Assembly (NCBI RefSeq): GCF_018812025.1
Contig: NC_063054.1
Span: 36,965,396-37,029,395, forward strand
DNA from: Megalobrama amblycephala
Lineage: Eukaryota; Chordata; Actinopteri; Cypriniformes; Xenocyprididae
Direction: 5' to 3'
DNA length: 64,000 nucleotides
Made by a program: the position numbers and the translations under genes. Positions 10,761-23,300 of the stretch are shown here, one piece after another (position 1 is the stretch's first letter; each line of letters opens with the position of its first letter). Under the pieces are notes generated by a model. The model saw nothing but the letters and a program-made list of their open reading frames with translations. It did no database searches and was not told the origin of the DNA.

Positions 10761-11026
10761 TGTGTCTTTCTGTATGTCTGTGCATGTGGTGTATGTGTAT
10801 CATATTTCAGTGAGTCATATTTCACCCCAACATCAATAAATCATTTTTGCATATATATGTAGCCTAGGTATATATGTCTGGCCTATTTTTGCATAATTTT
10901 TTTTTTTTTTTTTTTTGCATTGTGGCTTCATTTTCACCCCAAATTCTCATTAGAGTTATTATAACTAAAACAAAAATCATTAAAAAAACCCCATTTTCGT
11001 TACTTTAAATAAAATAAACTTTAGAG

Positions 11027-11480
11027 GGCTAGATCACCCAAAAATTCAAAAGATCCCATGATTTACTCACCCTCAATCCATCCTAGGTGTATATGACTAT
11101 TTCTTTCAGACGAAAGAATATATCCTTATATCCAAATTATCCTTATTCCTCCAAGGTTTATAATGGTTGTGAATGGGGGCCTGTTTTGAACAAGAAAATA
11201 AAATACAATAACGCATCCATCCATAATAAAAGTAATCCATATATGACTCATAAAGATGAAATAAAGGCCGTTTGAAGCGAAGCAATGCATTTTTGTAAGA
11301 AAAATATCCATATTTAAAACTTTACAAATTCCAATAACTAGCTTCCGGCGGACGACCGTACGCATACTGCGCATGTTGATTTGAGCGGAAGAGCAACTTT
11401 TGACCCGAATGCAAAAAGAAGCTGGAAATACCCTACATTTGAAGTAATATCAAAGACTATAGAATAACTCAAGACGCGTC
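11027..11480. mobile_element. One-ended fragment of a fish TIR transposon (ATCACCCAAAAAT type)
   Basis: AGGGCTAGATCACCCAAAAA followed by TTTACTCACCCTCAATCCAT is the characteristic first ~60 bp of a very common teleost non-autonomous DNA transposon family, here with an internal segment typical of one subfamily (GTGAATGGGGGCC, AAAAATATCCATATTTAAAA). The matching opposite end was not found, so the right boundary is approximate. Family recognition is from memory of fish repeats; the short open frames inside are incidental. Confidence 0.55.
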
Positions 11481-11892
11481 ACTCGTACTGTTTTGAATGG
11501 GAGACTGAATAATATGGCTGAATAAAGTCTCGCCTTCTAAATAAGAGCCAATCGCCAATTGGTAAAGTCATCGCGTCACTGCAGCGGCCGTTAGAAGCTC
11601 TGGTTTCTATAGGAACAGTCAGACGCGCGCCTCCGAAATGAGACAGAAGAGACGCGCATTTAGGACTGCGCATGCGCATTAGCTTGATCCAGCCTGAAAA
11701 ATACCGTTTGTTTGTCATGATTCGAGTGTTTAGAAACAAAGTTTATGAGACAGTTGTTGTCAGATTTCATTGGTGATTTCAAATCGAAATCTTGGCAAAC
11801 AGCTTTGGAGAATTTGATGTTTCCCCATTCAAAGAGATAGGAGAATGCCCGAGAGGCGTTTCAAAGATGGCCGCCGAGTGAAATGACTTGTC

Positions 11893-12482
11893 TTAAAGGG
11901 ACTTTGAGCGATATAACGAACATCCCGACGCCGTCCACGCTGCTGAGAGCGACGGATGAATATGTAATATGTGCGGCGCTTTCCTCTCAATAACAAAATA
12001 AACAACAATAAATGGCAGCAGTGAGAAAACAGCAGTTCAGAAATCATCTGATCATAGTGTTGTGGATATGTTTGAACCAGCTCTGCCATTCACCGGCATC
12101 ATGTCGACAGATGAGGTCATTAAAATTACACTGTTATGATAGTATGATAGTATATGATAGTATATTTGAGACTATACAGATCTGGCTGTGTGAGACTATT
12201 TGAATTAATCATTGACATTACAGTACAGAATAGCTCTTTCGGCATTTTCGTGAACATTGTATAAGAATTAATTCATGTGTCATAGAACAAAATAGAGGGT
12301 CTCGGGAACGCGCGCAACCGTCACTCTTTTTGATTTTCCCGTCAAAAACGTCTACAGGCGTTCATATACAACCTAGGAAATCGGGAAAAGTCTCTTTTTT
12401 TTAAGTTTCGTTACAAGCTGTTCACACATGGACAATAAAAAGGCAATTAATACATGACAATTCTTATATATAGTCGCTTTAA

Positions 12483-12483
<1 letters not shown>
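11893..12483. mobile_element. Possible TTAA-bounded non-autonomous element
   Basis: TTAAAGGGACTTTGAGCG (from 11893) and ATAGTCGCTTTAA (to about 12481) give short inverted ends (AGGGAC / AGCGAC) bounded by TTAA, the target preferred by piggyBac-type transposons. The interior is GC-mixed with a short triplicated TATGATAG run at about 12135-12160 and has no transposase. The ends are short, so this is tentative. Confidence 0.3.

Positions 12484-12484
<1 letters not shown>

Positions 12485-12552
<68 letters not shown>
12485..12552. repeat. Poly(A) run joined to (TA)n
   Basis: About 29 adenines are followed directly by (TA)n of about 38 bp. Together they look like a microsatellite grown at an A-rich site. 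Confidence 0.9.
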
Positions 12553-12553
<1 letters not shown>

Positions 12554-12560
12554 CCTATAT

Positions 12561-13330
12561 ACAGTACAGTCCAAAAGTTTGGAACCACTAAGATTTTTAA
12601 TGTTTTTAAAAGAAGTTTCGTCTGCTCACCAAGGCTACATTTATTTAATTAAAAATACAGTAAAAAACAGTAATATTGTGAAATATTATTACAATTTAAA
12701 ATAACTGTGTACTATTTAAATATATTTGACAAAGTAATTTATTCCTGTGATGCAAAGCTGAATTTTCAGCATCGTTACTCCAGTCTTCAGTGTCACATGA
12801 TCCTTCAGAAATCATTCTAATATGCTGATTTGCTGCTCAATAAACATTTATGATTATTTTCAATGTTGAAAACAGTTGTGTACTTTTTTTTCCAGGATTC
12901 CTTGATGAATAGAAAGTTCAAAAGAACAGCATTTATCTGAAATACAAAGCTTCTGTAGCATTATACACTACCGTTCAAAAGTTTGGGGTCAGTAAGAATT
13001 TTTATTATTTTTTTGAAAAGAAATTAATGAACTGAATACTTTTATTCAGCAAGGATGCATTAAATCAATCAAAAGTGGCAGTAAAGACATTTATAGTGTT
13101 ACAAAAGATTAGATTTCAGATAAACACTGTTCTTTTGAACTTTCTATTCATCAAATAATCCTGAAAAAAAATATTGTACACAAATATTTTGTACAATTGT
13201 ACACATTAAATGTTTCTTGAGCAGCAGATCAGCATATTAGAATGATTTCTGAAGGATCATGTGACACTGAAGACTGGAGTAATGATGCTGAAAATTCAGC
13301 TTTGCATCACAGGAATAAATTACTTTCACA
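12561..13330. mobile_element. Inverted pair of a common fish MITE (AAAAGTTTGG ends)
   Basis: The first end is ACAGTCCAAAAGTTTGGAAC (12565-12584). A second end, ACTACCGTTCAAAAGTTTGG, begins at about 12967. The core CACATGATCCTTCAGAAATC at about 12793 is mirrored by GATTTCTGAAGGATCATGTG at about 13244, so the two halves form a large inverted repeat. The last part breaks off into a CA-rich run at about 13327. The same core recurs at several other places in the window. No transposase is present. Confidence 0.6.
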
Positions 13331-13339
13331 CACACATAC

Positions 13340-14130
13340 ATACAGACACACACAATGGAAAATGAAAAGCGAATCAAATCATTGTGTTACCCCATCAGAA
13401 AGAAAAATCCCAAATGAGATCATATTCATGTTTCTCATATGTATAGGCAGCACTGAGATTGAATGCAAATTTAAGTGTGTCTCCAATTTCTCAGAATTTT
13501 ATTCTGAGAAAAAGACCGCAGTAATATCCCGTATCTCATCTAGAACTGAAGACAGATCTCAACAATGTCTCAAGCGGTGCTCAGATTTGACAAATTATTG
13601 CAATTGAAACCCAGATATCTTAATATGAACTCAAACATCCAAGATTGAATTTTTAATTTTAATGCTTTATATTGTCAACAAGTGACTCATTTGCTCGTTT
13701 GAGAACTTCAGAAGAAACAACTGAGACCAAGTGTGATATGCTGAGCTTCTTCATTTGACTTCCATCAGTGCAGTCACTGTACGGCCCTTATCTGAATGTT
13801 GAGAGATCATAAAGGAGATGGATGATTAAAGTCGGCATTAAACAGAAGTTGCGCAGATCTTTTCTTTCCTATTGTGACGTACATCCGAGTGAAACGGCTT
13901 CTGGAAGAAGAACAAATGTAGGTCGGGGCTTAATTTTGTCAGTTGGTTGGATGGCCTTGGTTTGCTATTGGTATAATTGCATGAATTAAAAAAAAAATTA
14001 TGATCATTTATAATAAACTACAATATTCAATAAAAAATAACAATTGTCCATTTAGATTTTTTGGTGACTTTAAGATGTTCTGCTGGTTGTTGGTTAGATG
14101 TTAATAAACAGAGTAAGACACGCTGCTCTT
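13340..14130. other. Unique sequence, no gene recognised
   Basis: Mixed composition with one 121-codon open frame (13242-13607) that begins inside the MITE and shows no domain-like pattern, so I do not call it a gene. Nothing else is supportable here. Confidence 0.45.
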
Positions 14131-14136
14131 AAACAA

Positions 14137-14154
14137 TGTCACTTGTAAGTGACA
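14137..14154. promoter_or_regulatory. 18-bp near-perfect palindrome TGTCACTTGTAAGTGACA
   Basis: Arms TGTCACTT and AAGTGACA meet at a GT centre. AAGTG/CACTT are core half-sites of NK2-class homeodomain proteins, so a dimeric site is possible. It lies in otherwise unique sequence. Evidence is the motif only. Confidence 0.2.
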
Positions 14155-14699
14155 AGTACTTTCCACTTTTAAACCCTAATGTATACAGTAAGTCTGTTTT
14201 TGCTAGTTACTGTTGCTCTGTGTCTTTGTGCCCCACTTCAAGCTGGCCTGCCGGGTCTGTCCTGTTTGGAATGAGATACTTTCACTCAGAAGTGGCTCTA
14301 TATGAAACCTTGGTAGGCGTCTCTCGAGACAACAGCTGCAGACTTTAACAAGCAGACCATAACACCACCGCCTGTATATCACACTCTAAAAATGCTACAA
14401 TGAAGACACATAATCCCATAAGGTCAGTTCAAAAATAATCAGGTCATAAGATAAAAATTGCTCTTGAAATATGAATATGTGTTAGAGGGAACGGCAATCA
14501 CTGCTTATACCTTGTTGTATCTCGGACAGACATTTGATTAGAGACAAAAACAAATCTTCCAGTGCAACATTTATGAATTCAGAATTTTTTTTAGCAATGG
14601 CTCATTATTAAAGTTTATTAAGTATTAAACTTCAGATATTTCAAGATATCTTTGACAATATTAATAGTTAAATAAAGTGTCTATTTATTATATAATGGT

Positions 14700-15020
14700 G
14701 GATTATATAAGGGTCAATGATGTGACGGTCATTTTTTTGTCCAAAGGCCTTAATAATAATAAAAAACAAAGATATGACATCCAAAGTAACTATCACTTTT
14801 ATTGAATCCCAAAGGTTTTAATAGCAACCGCTATAAAACATGGAAAATGTTGTAATATTTTAAAAACTTGTAGTAAATATTAAAGGTTTGATTGTCCTTT
14901 TGCTAGCTAGCTAGATATCAGCCTGTTAGCATTATTTGAAAATATCGTCATTCGGTGTAACCAAAAGTGTCATTCGGTAAAACCGAAATTTTGTTTAAAC
15001 CGAATGACTTTTTGGTGACA
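14700..15020. mobile_element. Repeat with GTCATTCGGT inverted arms
   Basis: GTCATTCGGT occurs at about 14947 and CATTCGGTAAAACCG at about 14970, and the inverted form AAACCGAATGAC at about 14997. The cluster forms a compact hairpin at one end of an AT-rich stretch. It resembles the subterminal hairpin of a non-autonomous DNA transposon; the other end was not located. Confidence 0.35.
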
Positions 15021-15142
15021 AATTTTAAACATCTTGTAAAAAAATGACAAAATCAGTGTTAATTGATTATGAAAACCACATAATCTCTTTGTTAACACTT
15101 AATAAAATTAATTATAACTATAATTATACACTTTTAAAAACC

Positions 15143-16066
15143 TTCCAGTCAAAAGTTTGGAAACATTACTGTTTTTAATGTTTTTGAACGAAGTCTCTTA
15201 TGCTCATTAAGGCTCCATTTATTTAATAATAAATACAGAAAAAACAATAATATTGTGAAATATTACTACAATTTAAAATTATGATTTTCTATTTAAATAT
15301 ACTTTAAAATATAATTTATTCCTGTGATGCAAAGCTGAATTTTCAGCATCATTACTCCAGTCTTCAGTGTCACATGATCCTTCAGAAATCATTCTAATGA
15401 TGCTGATTTGATACTCAGTTATTATCAATGTTGGAAACAGTTGTGTTGCTTAATATTTTTTTGGAATCTGTAATACTTTTTTTCAGGATTCATTGATGAA
15501 TAAAAGGTTAAAAAGAGCAGCATTTATTCAAAATCTAAAGCTTTTCTAACAATATAAATCTTTACTCTCACTTTTTATCAATTTAACACATCCGTGCTGA
15601 ATAAAAGTATTAATTTCTTTCAAAAAAAAAAAAAGAAAAAAAATGACTGACCCCAAACTTTTGAACGGTAGCGTATATTGTTACAAAGATTTTAACTCAA
15701 TGCTGATATTTTTTATTCATCAAAGAATCCTGAAAAAGTATCACAGGTTATAAAATAATATTAAGCAGCACAACTGTTTCCAACATTGATTATAAATCAT
15801 CATATTAGAATGATTTCTGAAGGATCATGTGACACTGAAGACTGGAGTAATGATGCTGACAATTCAGCTTTGATCACAGAAATAAATTACAAAATTACAT
15901 TTTAAAGTATATTAAAATAGAAAACCATAATTTTAAATTGTAATAATATTTCACAAAATTATTGTTTTTTATGTATTTATTATGAAATAAATGGAGCCTT
16001 GGTGAGTACAAGAGATTTTGTTCAAAAACATTAAAAATATTAATGTTTCCAAACTTTTGACTGGTA
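15143..16066. mobile_element. MITE with long inverted arms, interrupted by a second element end
   Basis: CCAGTCAAAAGTTTGG at 15146-15161 is matched by CCAAACTTTTGACTGG at 16048-16063, and the arms continue inward (AAACATTACTGTTTTTAATG-type sequence, and the GTGTCACATGATCC core inverted as GGATCATGTGACAC). At about 15645-15675, GACCCCAAACTTTTGAACGG is the end of a related but different element inserted in or fused to the middle. No transposase is present. Confidence 0.65.

Positions 16067-16071
<5 letters not shown>

Positions 16072-16116
<45 letters not shown>
16072..16116. repeat. (TA)n microsatellite
   Basis: About 45 bp of pure TA directly abuts the end of the MITE at 15143-16066. Open frames across it are low-complexity artefacts. 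Confidence 0.95.
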
Positions 16117-16118
<2 letters not shown>

Positions 16119-16119
16119 T

Positions 16120-16980
16120 GAAGAAGTAGTGCTCAGCTTCATGAATCGAATTATTAAGCACACAAAAAAGTATTTGCACAGAAAAAGGTATAACAGTTTA
16201 TTACATTTAAAAAAAAAAAACACTGGAAAATATTCTGTCCTGATATTATTGGCTCCTAAAATCAAATAAGCAGCAAATTATTTGATGCAAATCCATTCAA
16301 TATTTACAGGCAACATTATAGTGTGTGTCTTGTGTGTTGGTTGTTATATCCACAGTAAACAGAGGGTAAACAGAAGCAGTAATATTGAGGCTACATTTGG
16401 CATTGGGCAAGAGGTTAAGTTTCTCCGTTGTAATGAGAGCCATAATGAAAATCTGTCCTTGCATAGCTGGAAGAAATCGCTCTGCATTTAGATGTAATGT
16501 TAAGATGCTTCCCTGTTTAGTTCCAGCCACATGTCCCGGATCTAATTTTAGCCTGAAACATGAAACAGTCACAATAAAGGAGCTATTTATAATCGTTGTG
16601 CTGTTTTGGGGGCAGTGAGTTATCTCCAAATGACAACATTACATTAGTGAGTAGAGCGGTGAGCTGCCAGTCAAGAGTATGATAACAGAGACGGTGATTT
16701 CAGATGCCTGCACTGCAGAACATGACTGGATTAATGGATATAACCATGCACAGAGAAGGTTATATCTCCTGTTGACATGTCAGACTTATTGCAATTAAGT
16801 TTTATGGATGTACTCTTGAAACTGTGTGTATTTTAATTCTCACTCCAGGTACTCCATTGTAAATGCATTACTGTAAACACGATTTTTTGAGTCTATCTAT
16901 CTTGTGACTTTAAACTTTCTTTAAAAAGTACTTTAAAATTATTCTTTTATGTGTAAAAAAAATCATGAGGGAAAAATATT
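16120..16980. other. Unique sequence, no gene recognised
   Basis: Mixed-composition sequence with overlapping short open frames on both strands near 16282-16629, none with recognisable residue patterns. No splice-bounded exon stands out. Confidence 0.45.
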
Positions 16981-17419
16981 GAGTGCACCTTTAAGGGGCG
17001 TTCACACATAACAAGCAGCGTCACGCTTAAGTCGTCCAATTTCCTTGAAAATACTTGTACATTAGATTCAAAACGTCAATTTGCTTGTTAAACAAAACTT
17101 TTTAGATTTTAATTGGGAAGCTGTATAATTCAACTGAGGCCTTTCAAGGGCAGCCTAGTGAAAATGGCCTCAGTACAGCGCCTGTAGAACATTATTTGTA
17201 TATATCTTTCAACTTTATTAACAAATAGACCTAGTTTAGTTGCAGATCTTTCATTTACCACAACTGCGATGTATATCACACAAGTTAGTCGCGATTATTC
17301 ATATTATTTCAGCATTTTGAATGGGCGCGCGAGACGCCAAATTCTTCCCGCTAAAAGTGCGAGGAGCTGCGCGCGCACTTCTAGTCTGACAGGAGGACGG
17401 GTTTCTGAGGTAAGACTGT

Positions 17420-18092
17420 TTTACCCAGTGCCCAAGGAAGTCGACCGGAAGTTGAAGTCGGCCGCGTGCCGCCATCTTGTAGCAGAACTTCACTTGCGTT
17501 AGCCATCCCATTGACTCCCATTCATTTTGGCGTCACTTTGACAGCACATAACTTTACATCTGAGGCGTTTAAAGACTCAATTTGTCCATTATTTATTTCT
17601 AAAGATACACGACAATGTATAAAGGGCTCCATTACCTTCTATGTTACATTATGGCCCCGTAGAAACAGTTTTTGTAAAAATAGGCTAACGATTGCGTCAT
17701 AACCACTCGACTCTCTGTCGCACAGTAGAGAATTTACCGTACAGACAGGAGGAGAAGCTCGCAGGCAATAGTATGCATTAACTTAATATGGCGTACTGGC
17801 GTTACATTTTAAAATACTATACAAAATAATTAATCAGAATAATTACTCCTGCTCACTCACGCCAAAGAACTCCCCGCTCAAGCTCGCCGTCTCTGCAAGA
17901 TTAACGATGGCAGTTTGCACGCACAGCTACTAGAAGATTTACATCTGTCAGACAGGGTGCTGACGTCATCAAGCTTAGTTTGAGTCTGCGCGTCAGAAAC
18001 GGAAGTGCTAAAAATCGCTAAAAATGGGCTTCACTTGTCTCAATTGAGTTCCAATGGGGTCGCTGTGTCCATTTCTTTTACTGTCTATGGTT
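17420..18092. mobile_element. Non-autonomous DNA transposon relic (CTGTCTATGG end)
   Basis: The interior contains AGATACACGACAATGTATAA and AGGGCTCCATTACCTTCTAT, blocks I recognise from a widespread fish non-autonomous DNA transposon, and it ends with TTCTTTTACTGTCTATGGTT at about 18074. A clean left terminal repeat was not found, so 17420 is approximate. It carries ATGG-type and TGACGTCA-like motifs (CTGACGTCATC at about 17963) but no intact gene. Confidence 0.5.
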
Positions 18093-18174
18093 TTACCTAG
18101 CGACAAATTATATAACGTTACATTGTCAAAATTCGTATTTACATCGTAGTTGTGCTAATTGATTGTCATGCTGT

Positions 18175-18440
18175 GGTATATTTTATGACATAAAATGTCG
18201 AATTTATGAAATAAAAAGTCAAAGAAGAAATTATGACACGCTAAGCTATTATTATGAGATTAATAAACCGAAATTATGAGTTTCTATGTAATAATTATAA
18301 CTTTAATTTTTGTCACAGCAACTTTTTAAGTCAGAATTTCGACTTTCTAAATCATAATTTTATCTTAAATGCCATAATTATGACTTTTATGTCATAATTT
18401 CGAATTTTTATGTCAGAATTACGAATTACAAAAGCACGGG
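18175..18440. repeat. Degenerate tandem repeat of the GTCATAATTTCGA type
   Basis: Variants of TTTATGTCATAATTTCGAA recur about every 20-30 bp in both orientations (for example near 18193, 18340, 18398 and 18415). This is a decayed minisatellite of a kind common in cyprinids. Confidence 0.6.
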
Positions 18441-18844
18441 TTTTCTTATGTGGCGGAAATGGGCTGAAAATATTCCCTCAAATAACCATTTAAGTGAAAA
18501 TGACATAATCAGACTAAATAAACCCTTTGGAATACAGATATGACTGTTTTCTTGGGAGTCTGACTGATTTGTAAAAAAAATAAAAATAATTAACAATAAA
18601 TAAATGAATAATTTTCATTTAATTATAAATTAATACAATTTGTTATGTTAAAATAAAAAAAATATTAGTTATTAATCTATTAAATTACATTATGTGAAAA
18701 TAAATACATAAAGATAGATTAATATAAATAAAAAAATAACATAATAAATAAACAAATAATATACATTTAACAATAGTGAGTTGAAAAAAATATAATAATG
18801 CAACTTAATAAACTAATTTTAGATTTATATGATTAATTTTTACA

Positions 18845-19215
18845 CAACCCAGATTGAGGTAAAAAATTGACAAACCCAGTGATTGGGTTGTTTTAACCCA
18901 GTGGTTGGGTTAAATGTTTGACCATCTTGCTGCGTAGTTTTATTAAACTCAACTATTGTTTAAAAATAACTACATGTCTGGCTTAAAATGAACCCAAAAT
19001 AGGTTGGAAATTAAAAATCAGACACAATTACTAAAGGGAACAATAATAATCAAAAAGTGAAAATTTATTAATAAGCAATTTATTCATTAAACTTATTAAT
19101 AAATGTTCACTTATTAAACATATTAATAATTGTGAATTTCCAACATACTTTGGTTTCATTTTAAGCATGAATACAGTAATCATCACTGCTGTTTGAATAT
19201 TTATTATAATTTCAT
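18845..19215. mobile_element. MITE with AACCCA/TGGGTT motifs
   Basis: CAACCCAG, AACCCAGTGATTGGGTT and AACCCAGTGGTTGGGTT at about 18845-18912 are short palindromes of the same ACCCA/TGGGT type as the large 53-bp array further on. The following part forms a large hairpin: AAAATGAACCCAAAATAGGT (about 18985) is mirrored by ACTTTGGTTTCATTTTAAGC (about 19147). No protein is encoded. Confidence 0.5.
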
Positions 19216-19229
19216 CTTTTATGAATGAC

Positions 19230-20125
19230 AAAGAGGCAGTGAAATGCAGGGATATAAAAAAGCGATAAAACCTTACACAAAATCTAAAGGAAAGGATGCA
19301 CTAAACATGTAAATTTCACTTGTAGACAAAAAAAGAGAAAGAATCATAAATCTTTGCTGGTCTCTACTGCCACCTTGTGTCTGTTTGTGAGCATGGAACT
19401 TCTTCATTGTGAGGATGTTTAGTACAGTTTCCCAAACTGGGTTTCATGAAGAAACTGCAGGGAAGAAAATCTAATAATTAAATCATAAAAATGTACAAGT
19501 AAAGAATTTTAAAAAGTCACTAAAAAGAGATTGTAATCTTTTAAAGATGAATCATGCAGCTCTAATCAATCAATTCTCATCAGCTTTGAACCTACAACCT
19601 ATCAGTTACCAGCTCAGGTCATTAACCACTAGGCCACCTGTTCAGAGCACAGTCTGTCTGTCGTCTGTCTGCGCAGCTCCGTGACATCCTGACAGACCGG
19701 GTCACCCGTCTCTACAACCTGTGCCGTAAAACATCAATTATTTATGCCTTCTCTAAACACAACACACAATCCGCATTGCCTATTATAGAAGAGCTGCTCA
19801 ATGGCTTCAGTAAACAGCTCTGGAAGAAACACTCTCTGTGTCATTGAGTTTACTGGAGACAGAGTGTAAATTTCAGCTCGTGTCTGGATTAGCTTGACTC
19901 GCGCTCACATTCTCGGCTGGCAGAAAAACGAGTGTTATTGTAGAGCACAGACTCATCGCATGTCAAGATGTTGTGTAGGACGTGAACCGTCTGTGATGGT
20001 CGTGAACAGAAACAAATTCAGACGTGGATATTAGGGGATTTGCTCAGTTGCTGCTTAAATATTGGGAAGGATTTGAAGCTGTTTGCAAAGGGATGCATGA
20101 CAGATTATTGCTCATATTTAACACT
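19230..20125. other. Unique sequence, no gene recognised
   Basis: Mixed composition. A short stretch at about 19660-19870 is GC-richer (CAGCTCCGTGACATCCTGAC at 19674) but lacks splice-bounded open frames I can support. Confidence 0.4.
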
Positions 20126-20315
20126 ATAAAGCCTACTGTATCATATTTGATACATGAGCTTCTTGGATGTCTGAATGATCAATATGATCAAAACTTTGCC
20201 GATAAACCTGTCGCACACAATCTACTCATGCCTTCTGTCGTCGAAGGCATGCACCAATTTGACGGAGCTGCACTGCTCTCTCCTGAAGAGGGTGCAAAAA
20301 GCCCGCAATAAATAA

Positions 20316-23300
20316 CTCAGGATCTGGGTAACAAAAAAACCCCAAACACTGGGTTGTTACATCTGACCCAGGATCTGGGTAACACAAAAACGACCCAAAC
20401 ACTGGGTTGTTACGTCTGACCCAGGATCTGGGTAACACAAAAACGACCCAAACACTGGGATGCTACGTCTGACCCAGGATCTGGGTAACACAAAAACAAC
20501 CCAAACACTGGTATGTTACGTCTGACCCAGGATCTGGGTAACACAAAAACGACCCAAACACTGGGTTGTTACGTCTGACCCAGGATCTGGGTAACACAAA
20601 AACGACCCAAACACTGGGTTGTTACGTCTGACCCAGGATCTGGGTAACACAAAAACGACCCAAACACTGGTATGTTACATCTGACCCAGGATCTGGGTAA
20701 CACAAAAACGACCCAAACACTGGGTTGTTACGTCTGACCCAGGATCTGGGTAACACAAAAACGACCCAAACACTGGGTTGTTACGTCTGACCCAGGATCT
20801 GGGTAACACAAAAACAACCCAAACACTGGTATGCTACGTCTGACCCAGGATCTGGGTAACACAAAAACGACCCAAACACTGGGATGCTACGTCTGACCCA
20901 GGATCTGGGTAACACAAAAACGACCCAAACACTGGGTTGTTACGTCTGACCCAGGATCTGGGTAACACAAAAACGACCCAAACACTGGTATGTTACGTCT
21001 GACCCAGGATCTGGGTAACACAAAAACGACCCAAACACTGGGTTGTTACGTCTGACCCAGGATCTGGGTAACACAAAAACAACCCAAACACTGGGATGCT
21101 ACGTCTGACCCAGGATCTGGGTAACACAAAAACGACCCAAACACTGGGTTGTTACGTCTGACCCAGGATCTGGGTCACACAAAAACAACCCAAACACTGG
21201 TATGTTACGTCTGACCCAGGATCTGGGTAACACAAAAACGACCCAAACACTGGGTTGTTACATCTGACCCAGGATCTGGGTAACGCAGAAAACGACCCAA
21301 ACACTGTGTTTTTACGTCTGACCCAGGATCTGGGTAATGCAGAAAACGACCCAAACACTGGGATGTTACGTCTGACCCAGGATCTGGGTAACACAAAAAC
21401 GACCCAAACACTGGGTTGTTACGTCTGACCCAGGATCTGGGTAACACAAAAACGACCCAAACACTGGGATGCTACGTCTGACCCAGGATCTGGGTAACAC
21501 AAAAACAACCCAAACACTGGTATGTTACGTCTGACCCAGGATCTGGGTAACACAAAAACGACCCAAACACTGGGTTGTTACGTCTGACCCAGGATCTGGG
21601 TAACACAAAAACGACCCAAACACTGGGTTGTTACGTCTGACCCAGGATCTGGGTAACACAAAAACGACCCAAACACTGGTATGTTACATCTGACCCAGGA
21701 TCTGGGTAACACAAAAACGACCCAAACACTGGGTTGTTACGTCTGACCCAGGATCTGGGTAACACAAAAACGACCCAAACACTGGGTTGTTACGTCTGAC
21801 CCAGGATCTGGGTAACACAAAAACAACCCAAACACTGGTATGCTACGTCTGACCCAGGATCTGGGTAACACAAAAACGACCCAAACACTGGGATGCTACG
21901 TCTGACCCAGGATCTGGGTAACACAAAAACGACCCAAACACTGGGTTGTTACGTCTGACCCAGGATCTGGGTAACACAAAAACGACCCAAACACTGGGTT
22001 GTTACGTCTGACCCAGGATCTGGGTAACACAAAAACAACCCAAACACTGGGATGCTACGTCTGACCCAGGATCTGGGTAACACAAAAACGACCCAAACAC
22101 TGGGTTGTTACGTCTGACCCAGGATCTGGGTCAAACAAAAACAACCCAAACACTGGTATGTTACGTCTGACCCAGGATCTGGGTAACACAAAAACGACCC
22201 AAACACTGGGTTGTTACATCTGACCCAGGATCTGGGTAACGCAGAAAACGACCCAAACACTGTGTTTTTACGTCTGACCCAGGATCTGGGTAATGCAGAA
22301 AACGACCCAAACACTGGGATGTTACGTCTGACCCAGGATCTGGGTAACACAAAAACGACCCAAACACTGGGTTGTTACGTCTGACCCAGGATCTGGGTAA
22401 CACAAAAACGACCCAAACACTGGGATGCTACGTCTGACCCAGGATCTGGGTAACACAAAAGCGACCCAAACACTGGTATGTTACGTCTGACCCAGGATCT
22501 GGGTAACACAAAAATGACCCAAACACTGGGTTGTTACGTCTGACCCAGGATCTGGGTAACACAAAAACGACCCAAACACTGGGTTGTTACGTCTGACCCA
22601 GGATCTGGGTAACACAAAAACGACCCAAACACTGGTATGTTACATCTGACCCAGGATCTGGGTAACACAAAAACGACCCAAACACTGGGTTGTTACGTCT
22701 GACCCAGGATCTGGGTAACACAAAAACGACCCAAACACTGGGTTGTTACGTCTGACCCAGGATCTGGGTAACACAAAAACAACCCAAACACTGGTATGCT
22801 ACGTCTGACCCAGGATCTGGGTAACACAAAAACGACCCAAACACTGGGATGCTACGTCTGACCCAGGATCTGGGTAACACAAAAACGACCCAAACACTGG
22901 GATGCTACGTCTGACCCAGGATCTGGGTAACACAAAAGCGACCCAAACACTGGTATGTTACGTCTGACCCAGGATCTGGGTAACACAAAAATGACCCAAA
23001 CACTGGGTTGTTACGTCTGACCCAGGATCTGGGTAACACAAAAACGACCCAAACACTGGGTTGTTACGTCTGACCCAGGATCTGGGTAACACAAAAACGA
23101 CCCAAACACTGGTATGTTACATCTGACCCAGGATCTGGGTAACACAAAAACGACCCAAACACTGGGTTGTTACGTCTGACCCAGGATCTGGGTAACACAA
23201 AAACGACCCAAACACTGGGTTGTTACGTCTGACCCAGGATCTGGGTAACACAAAAACAACCCAAACACTGGTATGCTACGTCTGACCCAGGATCTGGGTA

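Noticed and set aside
13242..13607. 121-codon plus-strand open frame
   Set aside because: It begins inside a MITE arm and shows no domain-like pattern or splice context.
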